NCBI RefSeq assembly: GCF_032362555.1 | Contig: NC_083525.1 | Coordinates: 4,139,501 to 4,203,500 of the forward strand | Source: Amyelois transitella | Taxonomy: Eukaryota > Arthropoda > Insecta > Lepidoptera > Pyralidae | DNA: 64,000 nt | Reading direction: 5' to 3' | In this document: positions 32,301 to 42,724 of the stretch, in pieces | How the letters are laid out: each line of letters opens with the position of its first letter | Position numbering within the stretch: the first letter of the stretch is position 1 | The notes under the pieces: generated by a model | Database searches by the model: none | What the model saw: the letters and a program-made list of their open reading frames with translations, nothing else | What the model was told of the DNA's origin: nothing | Translations under genes and position numbers: made by a program

Positions 32301-35300
32301 ATGGTGGTGATTAGAGAATAGAATATGCTTGTCGTTATGACCGTTTCCTAAACTACCAAATTAGTTACACCACCTACGCCCGCGGCTCCGCCCGCATGGA
32401 ACGAAAAATCCTGCTTATTTATATTCCCGTGGGAATTGTGGGAAAGCTTCTCTTAATACAACCCTAGACTATATAGAAAAACCTACTTGTCTAATTTGAA
32501 ATCTCTATATCCAGCAGTTTCGGCAATGTATTGGTACGAGTATGTCAGTGAATCAACTGGTGGGTTAGGTACTTTTATATATAGATGATAAATGATAAAT
32601 ACAATGTCAGAAGACAGCATTAAATATCCAATAGTGTATGACGTGATGTTTGTATGCATGTGTGTAAATTTTGGTACTGGGATGCAGAAATAATTTGAGT
32701 TTTTATTTTCAGGGGACGTTATTGATTCGGCTTTGGTTGGTCTCCTGGCTGGCGCTGGTCATCTCAACGTTACCGTCCAAGCACCTCCCAAGGTATTTTT
32801 CTATTGATATTAATGCGTATTATTTACGGAATTTAGCATATGAATTTACTGAATTGGTTTTTCTAGACTATTTGAGACGCTTAAATTCATTAGAAGATGA
32901 AAAATTACAAATTATATAATCAGGTTTTTTTTGGGATTCTCTTTGACACAATTTTGTTTAGTTTTATTATTTTTGTTAATGTAAAGCTTCAGAAAAAGTT
33001 ATAACTACATTATGATTGGTAAGAGTAGTGTTCATTGTAACACCATGTTTATTTTTTGTGAAAGCTATGGAAATAATGCTCACTCCGCTTAGTGACCATG
33101 TGACTGGGACTAAATTCATATATAAGAAAGAGAATATATAGTTGGCCTTCCTGTTCAGGCTTTCATTCAAGTAAAAATAGTACAGTCGGGATTTTTAATA
33201 GCTTTGTAAATTATATCTACCACAGGTGGCGCTGTTATCTACCGGAAACGAATTACAAGAGCCTTCGGAATCAAAGTTGCGGCCAGCACACATTCGCGAT
33301 TCTAACCGCACTATGTTAAAAGCGCTGCTTAGGTAAGTAAACTCATTTATATTTCATCACTTACGAAAATGCTAGGTGTTTGCTTGCAGAGAAACTTAGG
33401 ATTTATGTTTTTTTTCCCATGACCAAGGGGTGACGTTTCTCTGCAGGCAACTGAAACAAGTTATTAGAGGCAGGTCACGGAGATAGCGGAATGATCTCGA
33501 CAAATATTCGCGTCAGTGGATATTTCTTTACACTGAAAAGACATTTGCCCTGCAATAGGAGACATAACGAATTTGTTTAAATAAGACTAAAGGTCACACA
33601 CCAGGGCCGTGCGCGGTACGTAGTCTGAACGAGTTTTTCGAACGAACTCCCTAAAACTATCGGTACATATCTTGTCAACGGATTAACCTTGAAACTACGT
33701 TGCCCGGTACTGGCACGGACGTATGTTATTGACTTGAATTAAATGGATAGACGGCCTCTGTGGCGCAGCGGTAGTGCGCTTGTCTGTGACACCGGAGGTC
33801 CCGGGTTCGAATCCCGGTCAGGGCATGATGAGAAAAGAACTTTTTCTGATTGGCCTGGGTCTTGGATGTTTATCTATATAAGTATTTATTATAAAATATA
33901 GTATCGTTGAGTTAGTATCTCGTAACACAAGTCTCGAACTTACTTCGAGGCTAACTCAATCTGTGTAATTTGTCCCGTATATATTTATTTATTTATAGAG
34001 AACACGGCTACGACAGCATCGACTGCGGCATCGCGCGCGACTCGCCCGACGCGCTGCTGGCGGCGCTGTCCGAGGCCTTCCGCCGCAGCGACGTGCTCGT
34101 GTGCACCGGGGGCGTCTCCATGGGCGAGCGCGATCTGCTCAAACCCGTTCTCGTGGAGGTAAGGCTGCTGTTCACCCGGTTCCACGTTTTACCCTTACTA
34201 TAGGTTGGCTGGAAGAGATTGCTTAGCTATTAGCTAGCTTTAGCTAGAATATGTTTAGACAAGTTCGCCTTCGCTAAACATATTCTTAATGTATGTTTCT
34301 ACTTCTTATGTAATTTTTTTATTGGCAATAAAGATACCTAATTTGTGTTGTATTGTAAGACTATTCTTAGTTAGCCGTTTGGTTCCTGGCACGTTAGAAT
34401 AGGCCCACTTCGTCTTTTCCCCATGGATTTGGTCAAAGGCGACTAGGGAAAGGCTAGTTAACTTGGGATTTTTAACAACAACCTGTGGGGTCTGTCTAAC
34501 GTAAAGAAAAATGACATGCCTGAACATAATTCAAATTTTTATTTGTATAACTAGAGCTAAAACTTTTTTTTACCATCCCCGCCTTGTTTACACATAAATA
34601 CCTACAATAAACCGCTCTATCATTATTTACAAGGCGGATTTTTTTTTTTGGCAGAGTATGTGAGTTTATCAGGAGAGCTGCCACTTACTATGCATAGATA
34701 CTTTACATATAAGCTTCAACAATAAAAATCTTTTCTAGGATTTCAGCGCTACCCTTCACTTCGGCCGCGTTCATATGAAGCCGGGAAAGCCTACAACGTT
34801 CGCCACCTGCCAGTTTGAAGGCAGGACGAAGTACATTTTTGCTTTACCGGGTAACACATTATTGTATATTGCCCCCCTTTTTTGGCTACTTATTTTGTAG
34901 TTTCATTTTTAAAATTATGATAAACGTAAAGTATAAAACGTAAGTTGACCGATCTGGAAGCTTACTACTATATCCCAAGGTAACATACCAAATGTTATCT
35001 GGCAAAATTTTAAAACCTCTACGGCCTCCCGGCGAATTTTTGTTTTCGAACAAAATACTCCAGGACGTTTTGCGTATGAGCTATACCACTAGGAATGGTT
35101 ACATTAGATTCGTTTACATTGCAGAGTTTGGTTTGTTGACATTAAAATATCGCACTCTTCGCGTGCGTAGTATTTGTCGTCGAGTTGTTCTAAATCGTTT
35201 CCCCCTCCCAGGCAACCCGGTATCAGCGTACGTGTGCAGCCTCCTGTTCGTGATCCGAGCGCTGCGCGTGAGCGTGGGCCGCGTGGCCGACTGGCCGCGC

Positions 35301-36085
35301 CTGCGCGTGCGGCTCGCGCACGCCGTCAGCGTGGACGCGCGGCCGGAGTACGCGCGCGCCGTGCTGCACTACCCCGACACCGACGACCTGCCCACGGCCA
35401 CTACCCTCGGCAGCCAGGTGACATCTCACACTTTGCCTGTCACTAGACACCCTAAAATCTACTTACTTCATGAAATCACGCCTCCTTCCAGAAGATTCTC
35501 TTGGAATAGACTGAGGCAACAGTTATAATCCCTGCGTTTTTCTTTCGCTTCATCCACATTACATTCATCACTCACTTAATGCAAGCTCTTCGGCGATAAC
35601 AAAATAATATTGCAGTTTTTATTAAGACTGTCTGCACCTTATATCATCATCCTGGCGCTAGTCTAGGTTGCGCTTTCACCTCTTAGAGAAGTCCGGAGTG
35701 CGCCTGTAACCACGATCCTTAATTGGAACACGAAGAGACTCCTGTCTGACCCCCGTAACGTTCGGGGAACCCGATCCATAATGCATTAACAGTTGCCTAG
35801 ATTTACAGTTTTCCACATTCACACTTCGTTCATTTAGACGTCTTTATTCGGGTATTACCGTTGACTACCGACGACGCTCTCATTTCACACTATTTCTGTT
35901 TTCATGCACTTGCGCGATAGTCAAATTGACTTTGTATGTATGTTCGTGAGCAGTGCAGCAGCCGGCTGCTGAGCGCGTGCGGCGCGCGCGTGCTGCTGGA
36001 GCTGCCGGGCGGCGCGCGGCGGCTGCCGGCCGGCGCCGTGCTGCCCGCGCTCGTCGTGGCCCGGCTCGACAACACGCGATACTGA
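29359..36085 (+). CDS. cin: gephyrin/Cinnamon, molybdenum cofactor synthesis protein (MogA-MoeA fusion)
   Basis: Nine coding exons: 29359-30106, 31265-31419, 32141-32282, 32713-32792, 33226-33332, 33999-34158, 34739-34850, 35212-35417, 35954-36085; joined in frame they give 613 aa, close to Drosophila Cinnamon and shorter than vertebrate gephyrin because the central linker is short. The G domain (1-165) has [10 protein letters not shown] and [18 protein letters not shown]; it adenylates molybdopterin. The E domain starts near residue 205 ([13 protein letters not shown]) with [35 protein letters not shown] and ALPGNPVSA, the MoeA signature; it inserts molybdate. ACMSMDG is unusual where the family mostly has A-V-x-x-x-DG. 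Exon 1 alone carries the whole G domain. Exons 6, 8 and 9 are extremely GC-rich while introns are AT-rich. Poly(A) signal AATAAA at 36590. Confidence 0.96.
30452..30512. repeat. 61-bp near-perfect palindrome (cinnamon intron 1)
   Basis: The left arm CATAAAATGCCATCGCAGTC and the right arm GACTGCGGTGGCATTTTATG are inverted copies with one mismatch; the match continues into the TA-rich centre. It would form a strong hairpin. Candidate tiny MITE or hairpin RNA. Confidence 0.8.
30715..30836 (-). repeat. AT microsatellite and RTE-like LINE-tail fragment
   Basis: TATATATATATATATTATAA near 30720 is a simple repeat. Bases 30761-30836 read on the minus strand as GCAACTAGCTTTTACTCAGG, then TCGGAATTTCCATAAAAAGG, a decayed form of the common lepidopteran LINE tail (ACTAGCTTTTGC...CGCGTGGAATTT). 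Confidence 0.5.
31905..32106 (+). repeat. SINE-like copy, diverged (cinnamon intron 2)
   Basis: Matches the family of 45381-45646 in order: GATTGTAAAAGTTAATCGAG, TATTTGAATCTTAACGC, ACAGCTGAACGCC, TTTTTCAAGACTGG, TGTCTACCCTCCAAGGGATA, AGACGTGATTATGTATGTAT. A 3' scrap of the same family lies at 31474-31525 and a scrap of the second family at 31557-31605 in the same intron. Confidence 0.75.
32370..32480 (+). repeat. RTE-like LINE 3' tail fragment (cinnamon intron 3)
   Basis: CGCCCGCGGCTCCGCCCGCA, TGGAACG and ATTCCCGTGGGAATTGTGGG are the usual words of the RTE-like tails scattered in lepidopteran genomes. It is non-coding and 5'-truncated. Confidence 0.65.
33750..33996 (+). mobile_element. tRNA-derived SINE with (ATTT)n tail abutting cinnamon exon 6
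   Basis: The head is tRNA-like with a box A (TGGCGCAGCGGTAG) and a box B (GGTTCGAATCC). The body includes GGCATGATGAGAAAAGAACT, TTGGCCTGGGTCTTGGATG, CGTTGAGTTAGTATCTCGTA and TGTCCCGTATATATTTATTT. Two other copies (39710-39957 and 57824-58076, both minus) show the same head, body and (ATTT)n tail. The tail TTTATTTATTTATAG ends in the AG used as the acceptor of exon 6 at 33999. Confidence 0.92.
34370..34510 (+). repeat. SINE-like copy, internally deleted (cinnamon intron 6)
   Basis: Contains GTTTGGTTCCTGGCACG, AATAGGCCCACTTCGTC, CCCATGGATTTGGTCAAAGG, CGACTAGGGAAAGGCTAG, AACTTGGGATTTTTAAC and GGTCTGTCTAACGTAAAG, in family order but with the middle missing. Confidence 0.75.
35640..35780 (+). repeat. 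second repeat family, fragment (cinnamon intron 8)
   Basis: CATCCTGGCGCTAGTCTAGG, TTGCGCTTTCACCTCTTAGA, AAGTCCGGAGTGCGCC, GAGACTCCTGTCTGACCCCC and GTAACGTTCGGGGAACCC follow the order of the family best seen at 22007-22295. Confidence 0.6.
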
Positions 36086-37287
36086 ACCCTTTGCTAGTCG
36101 CGCGTGTATACCGCAATCCCGTACCCCCACTTTGGAATCAAATGCACCTTTGAATCACGTTTAAGTAATCTCACATATTTTTTTTTTAAAGTCGATTTAA
36201 CATTATTACAATCCGCAAAAAAAATCCTAAGGAAGTTCTATGTGATTAAGAATATAATATGATTCACAACGCGGCCCGATATTCTTACTTTTTTTTTATG
36301 TAGTCAGTATGTGCTCAGTAAATTTTATTCATATTTTTCAACAACAATCTCTAACAACTCTTATAGTCGTTACCTATTAAATTAAAATGTTTAAAATAGT
36401 GTTATTCACTTAAAGCCGAACTTATAAAAAAAAATAGAATGATAGCTACCTACCTAATAAAAAATGTGGTGCCAAGGTAAAACAGCCAACTCGTTTTATG
36501 TATTGTTAATCCTTCACTTTGTTATTTATACTTCGCCAATACAGATTTTTATCTATACTTAAAGTGTAGGATTGAAATGTTGAAATCTCAATAAAGAATA
36601 TTGTTGTTTTAAGCATTTTTTTTTACCTGATCTGATCCGCTCACCCAGATAGATTCACCACTTATTGGAAATAAATCGTTTTTGAAAATCTTAACATAAA
36701 TGTCCTTGTTCAAATAAGTGAACTGATACAAGAGAAAAGAAGGGTATTGCCATACCCTTCTCTCGTCTACCCTGAAAGGTATTAAAAACTATTTGTACAA
36801 AATGGGGAAGTTTTCTAATTGTAGGTGGATAAATAATATGCATTATTACAAACATTATTAATTTATTACAATTTGTAACTACTAGCATACTCCGCGCACA
36901 CATACTCACACTCGCTTCAGATCAGAATGGAAGTAAAATCTGATATCACTCGCTCCCGAAATTACATTGATTTCATTTGTAATTAATTACTATGAAATAT
37001 ATATGCTAACAGTTATAAATAAAAATATAATGAGTAGGTTCAAGGAAAAGAAATAAGTTACATGATATGCGTAATGTTTGAACAGATGGTCAGTCTTCGT
37101 AAACGATTAAATAAAAACATGAAATGGGAGCGAGATTCAATATATTTTCTTTATAAGTGAACTGGTCGATAGTTATGTCAACTCATACATCACAGTAGTT
37201 AAGCAACAACCTCTGTCACACTGTCCATTTAAACATAAATTGATCTCCTTTGTACAGTGTGATGAATAAATAAAAACAAAAAAACTG
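36086..37287. other. 3' regions of convergent cinnamon and TMED2 genes
   Basis: The cinnamon 3'UTR runs to about 36610 (AATAAA at 36590-36595). On the minus strand AATAAA appears at 36867-36862 as a candidate TMED2 end, which would leave about 250 bp between transcripts. A perfect 10-bp hairpin AGAAGGGTAT-TGCC-ATACCCTTCT sits at 36738-36761. No coding sequence is seen. Confidence 0.5.
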
Positions 37288-39111
37288 TTACACAACACGT
37301 TGCACTTCAAAGAACCTCTTCAGGTAGTAAACTTGTCCCAGTGTCATTACGAGGAGCACTCCCGCTTCGAAGATAGACCACACCACCACTTTAGAGTTTG
37401 TGCTTTCATTGATGGAGCGATGGATGCGATCTCTGACCTAGAAGAAATATATTATGAGTTAAAATTTGAGAAGCTAAGCCTGGCTTTGTGATTCTGCCTA
37501 ATGACCGGAAGGTTGTAGGGTCGTAGTTATTTTTGAGACTGTCTGGTTTGGATATTACGATGGAATCTGATTATCAGAATTTTTTTGGAAGGCACATTAA
37601 AATTGTAAGGGCATATCTATTAGGTTACTGATATCCGAAAAGCATTTGTTTTAAAGTTAATCAAGTAATAAATTCAAACCACTTATGGCATGGGGTTTGA
37701 AGTTACAATGCTGAGGATACAATCAGTATGTTTATATGTACCAGAACCAAGTAACCTAATCAGCTTTGCAATAAACTTCCCTAAGAATTGAGATCAGCTC
37801 GTAACTTTGGTTCTTTCAAAACACAAATCAAAGGACTGACTTATGATGCATCTGACACTTGAGTTAACATAAATATATTTATGTATAAATATAAAATTGA
37901 AATAATTATTTTATGGCATCCTCAATGCTTTTTATATGTGCTACCTTTTTTATTTGGGATATTCCTTTAAGTTTGGTTGACTGGCAGAAATACAATTAGG
38001 ACAAATCTGCTATTGTAGAGATTTTTTTTAATTCCAAAAACTGTGCAATTAATTTTTTTTTGTGCAAAAAATGAGTTAACAAACCTGCATGTAATCCTGT
38101 TCATGCTTGACTGTCTTGAGTGTGGTAGCGAGTTCTTTGATCATATCCTCCAGTTTGTTGTGGTCAACCTCGCTTCCTTTCTGCTCGTCCTTATTTGGTA
38201 CATCTCCAATTTCTAGGTTGAACATCACTACCTAAATCATGGAACAAAATTCTTGCATTAAACCAGTGTTTATTGTTTGCAGAATTATTTTATTTTACCA
38301 GTAAAGATAAATTATGGGTTTGCAATGTGCTGAATAAAACATTTTATGGTAACCAATAGCTTAGTTATCATTATAATTTGCAAGATGCTAAATACCATTA
38401 GAAGCAATAATTTTATTAGAGACTAGTTTTTGCCCTTGACTCTGCTGATTGAGTACGCCCTCCACATTATATGTTTGAAAATTTTATACAGATTACTTCA
38501 GTGATTTAATTGTGAAGAAGTAATAAACAAATGTACTTTCACATATATGGATTCAAACATTTTTAGTATTTATTTATAACTATTATAATTTTTGAAGTTT
38601 TCTACAACGCTAGCTTAGTATCCTTTAGATTTAATAGTATAAAAAAAACGTTCACACAGTAAACTGTTAGTAGGCTAACCTTAGGAGTCATAGTAGACAT
38701 TTTGTTGCTGAAGCAGTATGTGTATCTACCCGAAGTGGGTGCAGAGAATGTGTACATGCCAGAAGATTCCCTCTCACCACGATACAATTCGGAACCATCT
38801 GGACCAGTGATGGTTACATCTATATCAAGGAAACCTCCTTCAGCTATCTCAAATGTCAAACCTGAAAATAGAGAAGAAAGAATCTAAATAAAAATTAATA
38901 TTTTATTGATAAACTTTACATATTCAATCAATTGAATTATTTACTGAGACTTTATTTACAAATACTAACCCATTTTAGTGTTTGCATCAACATTTTCGAA
39001 AAAGCATTCTTCGGCGTGCGCGTCGACTGTTATTGTATAACATTTGGCTGTTTTGAATGAGATAGTTATTATAAGGGCCGCTAACCATAAGATTCGCCAC
39101 AAACACTGCAT
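37288..39111 (-). CDS. TMED2: TMED2-type p24 cargo receptor (emp24/GOLD domain)
   Basis: Four exons (minus): 38970-39111, 38680-38861, 38085-38231, 37288-37437; joined they give 206 aa, the usual p24 length. It has a signal peptide (1-24, [19 protein letters not shown]...), then a GOLD domain with the paired cysteines ECFFENV and [19 protein letters not shown], a coiled-coil region ([40 protein letters not shown]), one membrane segment ([23 protein letters not shown]) and the short cytosolic tail [10 protein letters not shown]. The FF and final VV motifs bind COPII and COPI coats. The tail FFEV-RVV is the p24-beta (TMED2) signature; the protein cycles between ER and Golgi as part of p24 hetero-oligomers that sort GPI-anchored and other cargo. 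It converges with cinnamon. Confidence 0.96.
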
Positions 39112-39463
39112 TATGTATAAATTAATTTAATAATAATTCCTAGAAATATGATTTCTTGTTTTCAATCGGACAGTGCTGATGCCAAGCCACGTAATGACAG
39201 ATAATCGATTGATTGACAATGACAGCACGACGATGAATAGACGTGCCATTATTGTTTTTCAATTCTTTCGCTTGAGTGCTACAATACCATGTTATGAGTG
39301 CGTGTATCCAAACGTAATTTGTGTTTTTACTATAAGATACTAGATGGCGCCACTATTTTTAAGATTTAATTGTTTTAAGCTTCTTTACCTACTAGATGGC
39401 GTTAATTTTATTGAAATGAAAATGGCAATTTTTTGTTATGACGGTACAATACTAAATTTATAC

Positions 39464-39520
39464 ATACATACATATGGTCACGTCTATATCCCTTGCGGGG
39501 TAGACAGAGCCAACAGTCTA
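39464..39520 (-). repeat. 3' end of a SINE-like copy
   Basis: Read on the minus strand: GACTGTTGGCTCTGTCTACC, CCGCAAGGGATATAGACGTG, ACCATATGTATGTATG. This is a clean family tail truncated at its 5' side. Confidence 0.8.
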
Positions 39521-39709
39521 AATTTATCAATTACTTATTCTGAGCTAGAGCAGACCTCGGGTTGGAAATACCTAGGTACTCGCACCTCGGTACCTAGGTA
39601 TTCAACAATAGTCGAAAAAATCCTGCACTCCAGGCCCAAACTCCAAGGGGTGTAAATACCTATGTTAATATCGTGCGTCTTTGGAGATTATCTGCCCTAT
39701 TAGCACATA

Positions 39710-39957
39710 AATATAAATATATACGGGACAAATAACACTGATTGCGTTAGCCTCGAAGTAAGTGCGAGACTTGTGTTACGAGATACTAACTCAACGATAC
39801 TATATCTTATAATAATAAATACTTATATAGATAAACATCCAAGACCCAGGCCAATCAGAAAAAGTTCTTTTCTCATCATGCCCTGACCGGGATTCGAACC
39901 CGGGACCTCCCGTGTCACAGACAAGCGTACTTACCGCTGCGCCACAGAGGCCGTCAA
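39710..39957 (-). mobile_element. tRNA-derived SINE, second copy
   Basis: Reverse-oriented copy of the element at 33750-33996: the head GACGGCCTCTGTGGCGCAGC is at the right end, box B GGATTCGAACC is seen as its complement near 39890-39900, and the tail AAATATAAATATATACGGGA is at the left. It differs from the other copies at a few positions, so it is not a very recent duplicate. Confidence 0.9.
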
Positions 39958-40819
39958 CAATCAAATCTAACAATTGGAAATGGAACACGGATGGTGGCAA
40001 GACCGCAGATAAAGGGTCCATATAATCACTCGCTCCCTTCGATGGTAACTTACTCTAAGTACTAGCTAGCACCTATATAGTCATAGTAGGTAGGTTGAAA
40101 TGGTAATATATCTAAAACGGAATAAGTAATTCAATTTAAATGCAAGTGTGAATATGAGTCCCGGAAACCATAAAGAATATAATACGTACATTTAAAACAA
40201 TATTGATCAAGTAGGTACCTACTACAATTGACGACTGGAATTTTCCCACAAAATCGTACAAAGTTTCCATCCTTACCTCGCTAATTGCGATAGGCATCGG
40301 CAAAACAAAGTAATTTTATGTAACAACCACGCCATAAGGTCAAACTCCTACGAAGTTCGTCGGACCGGCAGCCATCACTTCCTTTTTCTAGCTAAATATA
40401 ACCAAAATCAAGTTACCTACCGTATAAAAAACGTTAGTCAAGGACTTGATTGGATAGTTTCATAGTTCATTATAGTATAATACATGTCCGTATATTTTCC
40501 ATTAGATAAAAAGTTATGTTTCTTATGATTGATATGTTAAGTAAATAGGTAATAGGTAAGAAAAGGTGGCAAAAATTACTTTGTGAAAATTTTGTAAGCA
40601 AACGCTACCAAATTCAAGTAAATCTAACTTGAATGAATATGTCATCATGATTTTTTTTGGTGGTTGCGGCTTCCTTGGAGAGCTGACCGAAACACCTATG
40701 ACCACGATTCGGCGATGGATAGGTACGAGTATATGAAAATACTTCCGATTTCTATGACCCTTTTAAACAGGCTAAACTAAAACCTCATACTATCACTAGG
40801 ACATCTACGTAAAAAAATA

Positions 40820-40935
40820 GAGTGATTCTAACTTCTTTCAGGCGCTGGGCTAGCAATGTAACTAGGTATCTGCAGAACACGGCTTTCAGGTCTTTTCGAA
40901 ATTGTTACCTATGTCTACCCTGAAAGAGACAAAAC
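40820..40935 (+). repeat. diverged SINE-like fragment
   Basis: TTCTTTCAGGCGCTGGGCTAG, shortened to GGCGCTGGGCTAGCAATGTA, then TTTTCGAAATTGTTACC and TATGTCTACCCTGAAAGAGA follow the family order with many changes. Confidence 0.5.
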
Positions 40936-40984
40936 AGATAGTTGAAAGTGAAAGTAAAGAAAGTCAATAACTTCAATTTTATTT

Positions 40985-41190
40985 ATTTACGAACGTATCT
41001 TGATCAAATTAAGGACGTCCTGGTAAAGGGTCAGGTCAAAAGTACCCGAAACCGCCGAGCTTGTATGAAGAGAGTTATGAATGTGGACGAAGCGAAAGAA
41101 GTATGCAGAGATCGTGGCAAGTGGAAAGAGGTAGTCTCTGCCTACCCCTCCGGGAAAGAGGCGTGATTTTATGTATGTATGTATGTATTA
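40985..41190 (+). mobile_element. LINE-like 3' fragment with reverse-transcriptase C-terminus and (TATG)n tail
   Basis: A frame from about 40990 encodes KDVLVKGQVKSTRNRRACMK and EAKEVCRDRGKWKEVVSAYP with a stop at 41164, followed at once by (TATG)n. The D-R-x-x-W-x-x-x-V ending resembles the extreme C-terminus of reverse-transcriptase ORFs in LINEs of the RTE/CR1 sort. It is 5'-truncated. The last 50 bp (CTCTGCCTACCCCTCCGGG to the tail) match the 3' end of the SINE-like family. A more diverged relative is at 50865-51085. Confidence 0.6.
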
Positions 41191-41507
41191 TTTAGTTTGA
41201 TTTAAGTACCATTAAAACGTTTGGTCAGATAAGACTAGCGTGTTATTTATTATGTTACACATTTTTTATTATAACAAAGTAACAAAAACCGAGGACAAGA
41301 CTCGAAGCTGCTCGCTTTTGCGTCACGCGATGGCTCTCGTTTCGGCTTCAAAATATAATAACGCATAATACTTAATGCCTTTTTGCCTTTTATAAAAATA
41401 GAATAATTCGTCTATGTTCGTCAGATGTATAAAAAAAGGTCGAATTTAACTTGTTTTGTAGCAAGAGATTAATGACGTAAACTGTGCTGTTTTATCTCAG
41501 ACTAGCT

Positions 41508-41765
41508 GTGCTCGCGACTTCGTCCGCGTGGAATAGTTATTTTGGGCATCGTTGAAGCCTTTAAGGATGAATAATTTTCCCCGGTTTTTCACATATTCCA
41601 TTATTTCTTTGCTCCTTATAGTTGCAGCTGATGTTATATAGCCTAAAGCCTTCCTCGATAAATGGTCTATTCAACGCAGAATTTTTCAATTCGAACCAGT
41701 AGTTCCTGTGATTAGCGCGTTCAAACAAACTCTTCAGCTTTATAATATTAGTATAGAATAGATTA
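41508..41765 (+). mobile_element. RTE-like LINE 3' tail
   Basis: GCTGTGCTCGCGACTTCGTC, CGCGTGGAATAG, CATATTCCATTATTTC, TATAGCCTAAAGCCTTCCTC, GATAAATGGTCTATTCAACG, CAATTCGAACCAGTAGTTCC and the end CTTTATAATATTAGTATAGA are typical words of a widespread lepidopteran LINE 3' UTR. There is no coding part; it is 5'-truncated, as LINE inserts usually are. Confidence 0.8.
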
Positions 41766-42481
41766 TTGGATAATTAATTTGAACATATAGCTCGCTTTTA
41801 GTTAGTCTTTATTTAAAGTATTCGATATTAAATTCACAATACGTGTAAAAAGTTATTAAGCTAGGTATGTTACAAATCGATATGCGGTTTGAAAGTTAAA
41901 GTAAATCGCTTAATTAATTGGTCAAAGAATATGGATTAGTACAGAACTCCCATCTAAAATACTGAGTCAGAGTAACAGTTAACAAAATATGGGTATACTT
42001 TTATCTTAATTTCAGTATCTTAGAGTAGATTTTTAGAAATGAAAGCGACGCGTTTGTGATTGTGAATTAATGATTATTGATTGTGGAAAAAAACGTTGGC
42101 AAACTTTTTATTGACCTTAATATTCAAAAACTTTGATTTGCATTTATGAAGCGATGAGAAATTAATATTAAGCGCATCTGGGTATCTAGGTGAAGGAAAA
42201 ACCACATTTTTAGGTGAATTTCTGTTAAATAAATTTCTAGACAAACACAATTTATTAATTGTCTTAATAACATGTGAAAGCATAGCAATAAATTAAAAGC
42301 GAAAGTATCTGAAAGTTTGAAATTAGTTTTTTTTTATTGTCCTTCGGACTGTAGGTATATAACGGATGGTAGAACTTACCATGCAAAAGGGCCCTGATTG
42401 ATCAAACCAATTGAATTTAGCTTAAAGTATAATTTTAGAATAAAATGTTTGACATTTTTCTTGTCGGTGAGGGACTTCTTG

Positions 42482-42724
42482 GTGCCGTGTGGTTCCCGGC
42501 ACCAATTCAAAAACGAAAATAGGACCACTACATCTCTTTCCCATGGATGTCGCAAAAGTCGAAAGATGTCGCGACTAAAGGATAGGCTTACAAACTTGGG
42601 ATTCTTTTGTAGGCGATGGACTAGCAACTGTCACTATTTTAATCTCAATTCTATCATTAAGCCAAATAAATGAACGTGGCCATTCAGCCTTTTCAAGACT
42701 GTTGACTATATGTATGTATGTTTG
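42482..42724 (+). mobile_element. SINE-like element, near complete
   Basis: GTGCCGTGTGGTTCCCGGCA at the head, then AGGACCACTACATCTCTTTC, CCCATGGATGTCGCAAAAG, AGGATAGGCTTACAAACTTG, GGCGATGGACTAGCAACTG, AGCCTTTTCAAGACTGTTG and (TATG)n. It carries a small internal duplication around AAAGTCGAAAGATGTCGCG. The GTGAGGGAC word before the head and GTGAGGAAC after the tail may be a worn target duplication. Confidence 0.85.

Noticed and set aside
33750-33825. tRNA gene with boxes A and B
   Set aside because: The same head occurs at 39.9 kb and 58.0 kb, each time fused to the same 170-bp body and (ATTT)n tail, and the acceptor stem does not pair well. It is the head of a SINE.
35223-36153. several antisense or shifted frames rich in Arg/Ala
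   Set aside because: They are shadows of the GC-rich cinnamon exons 8 and 9, whose sense frame gives conserved MoeA motifs and exact splice phases.
40942-41166. 74-codon frame as a host gene
   Set aside because: It resembles the C-terminus of a LINE reverse transcriptase, ends in (TATG)n, and has a diverged relative at 50.9-51.1 kb.
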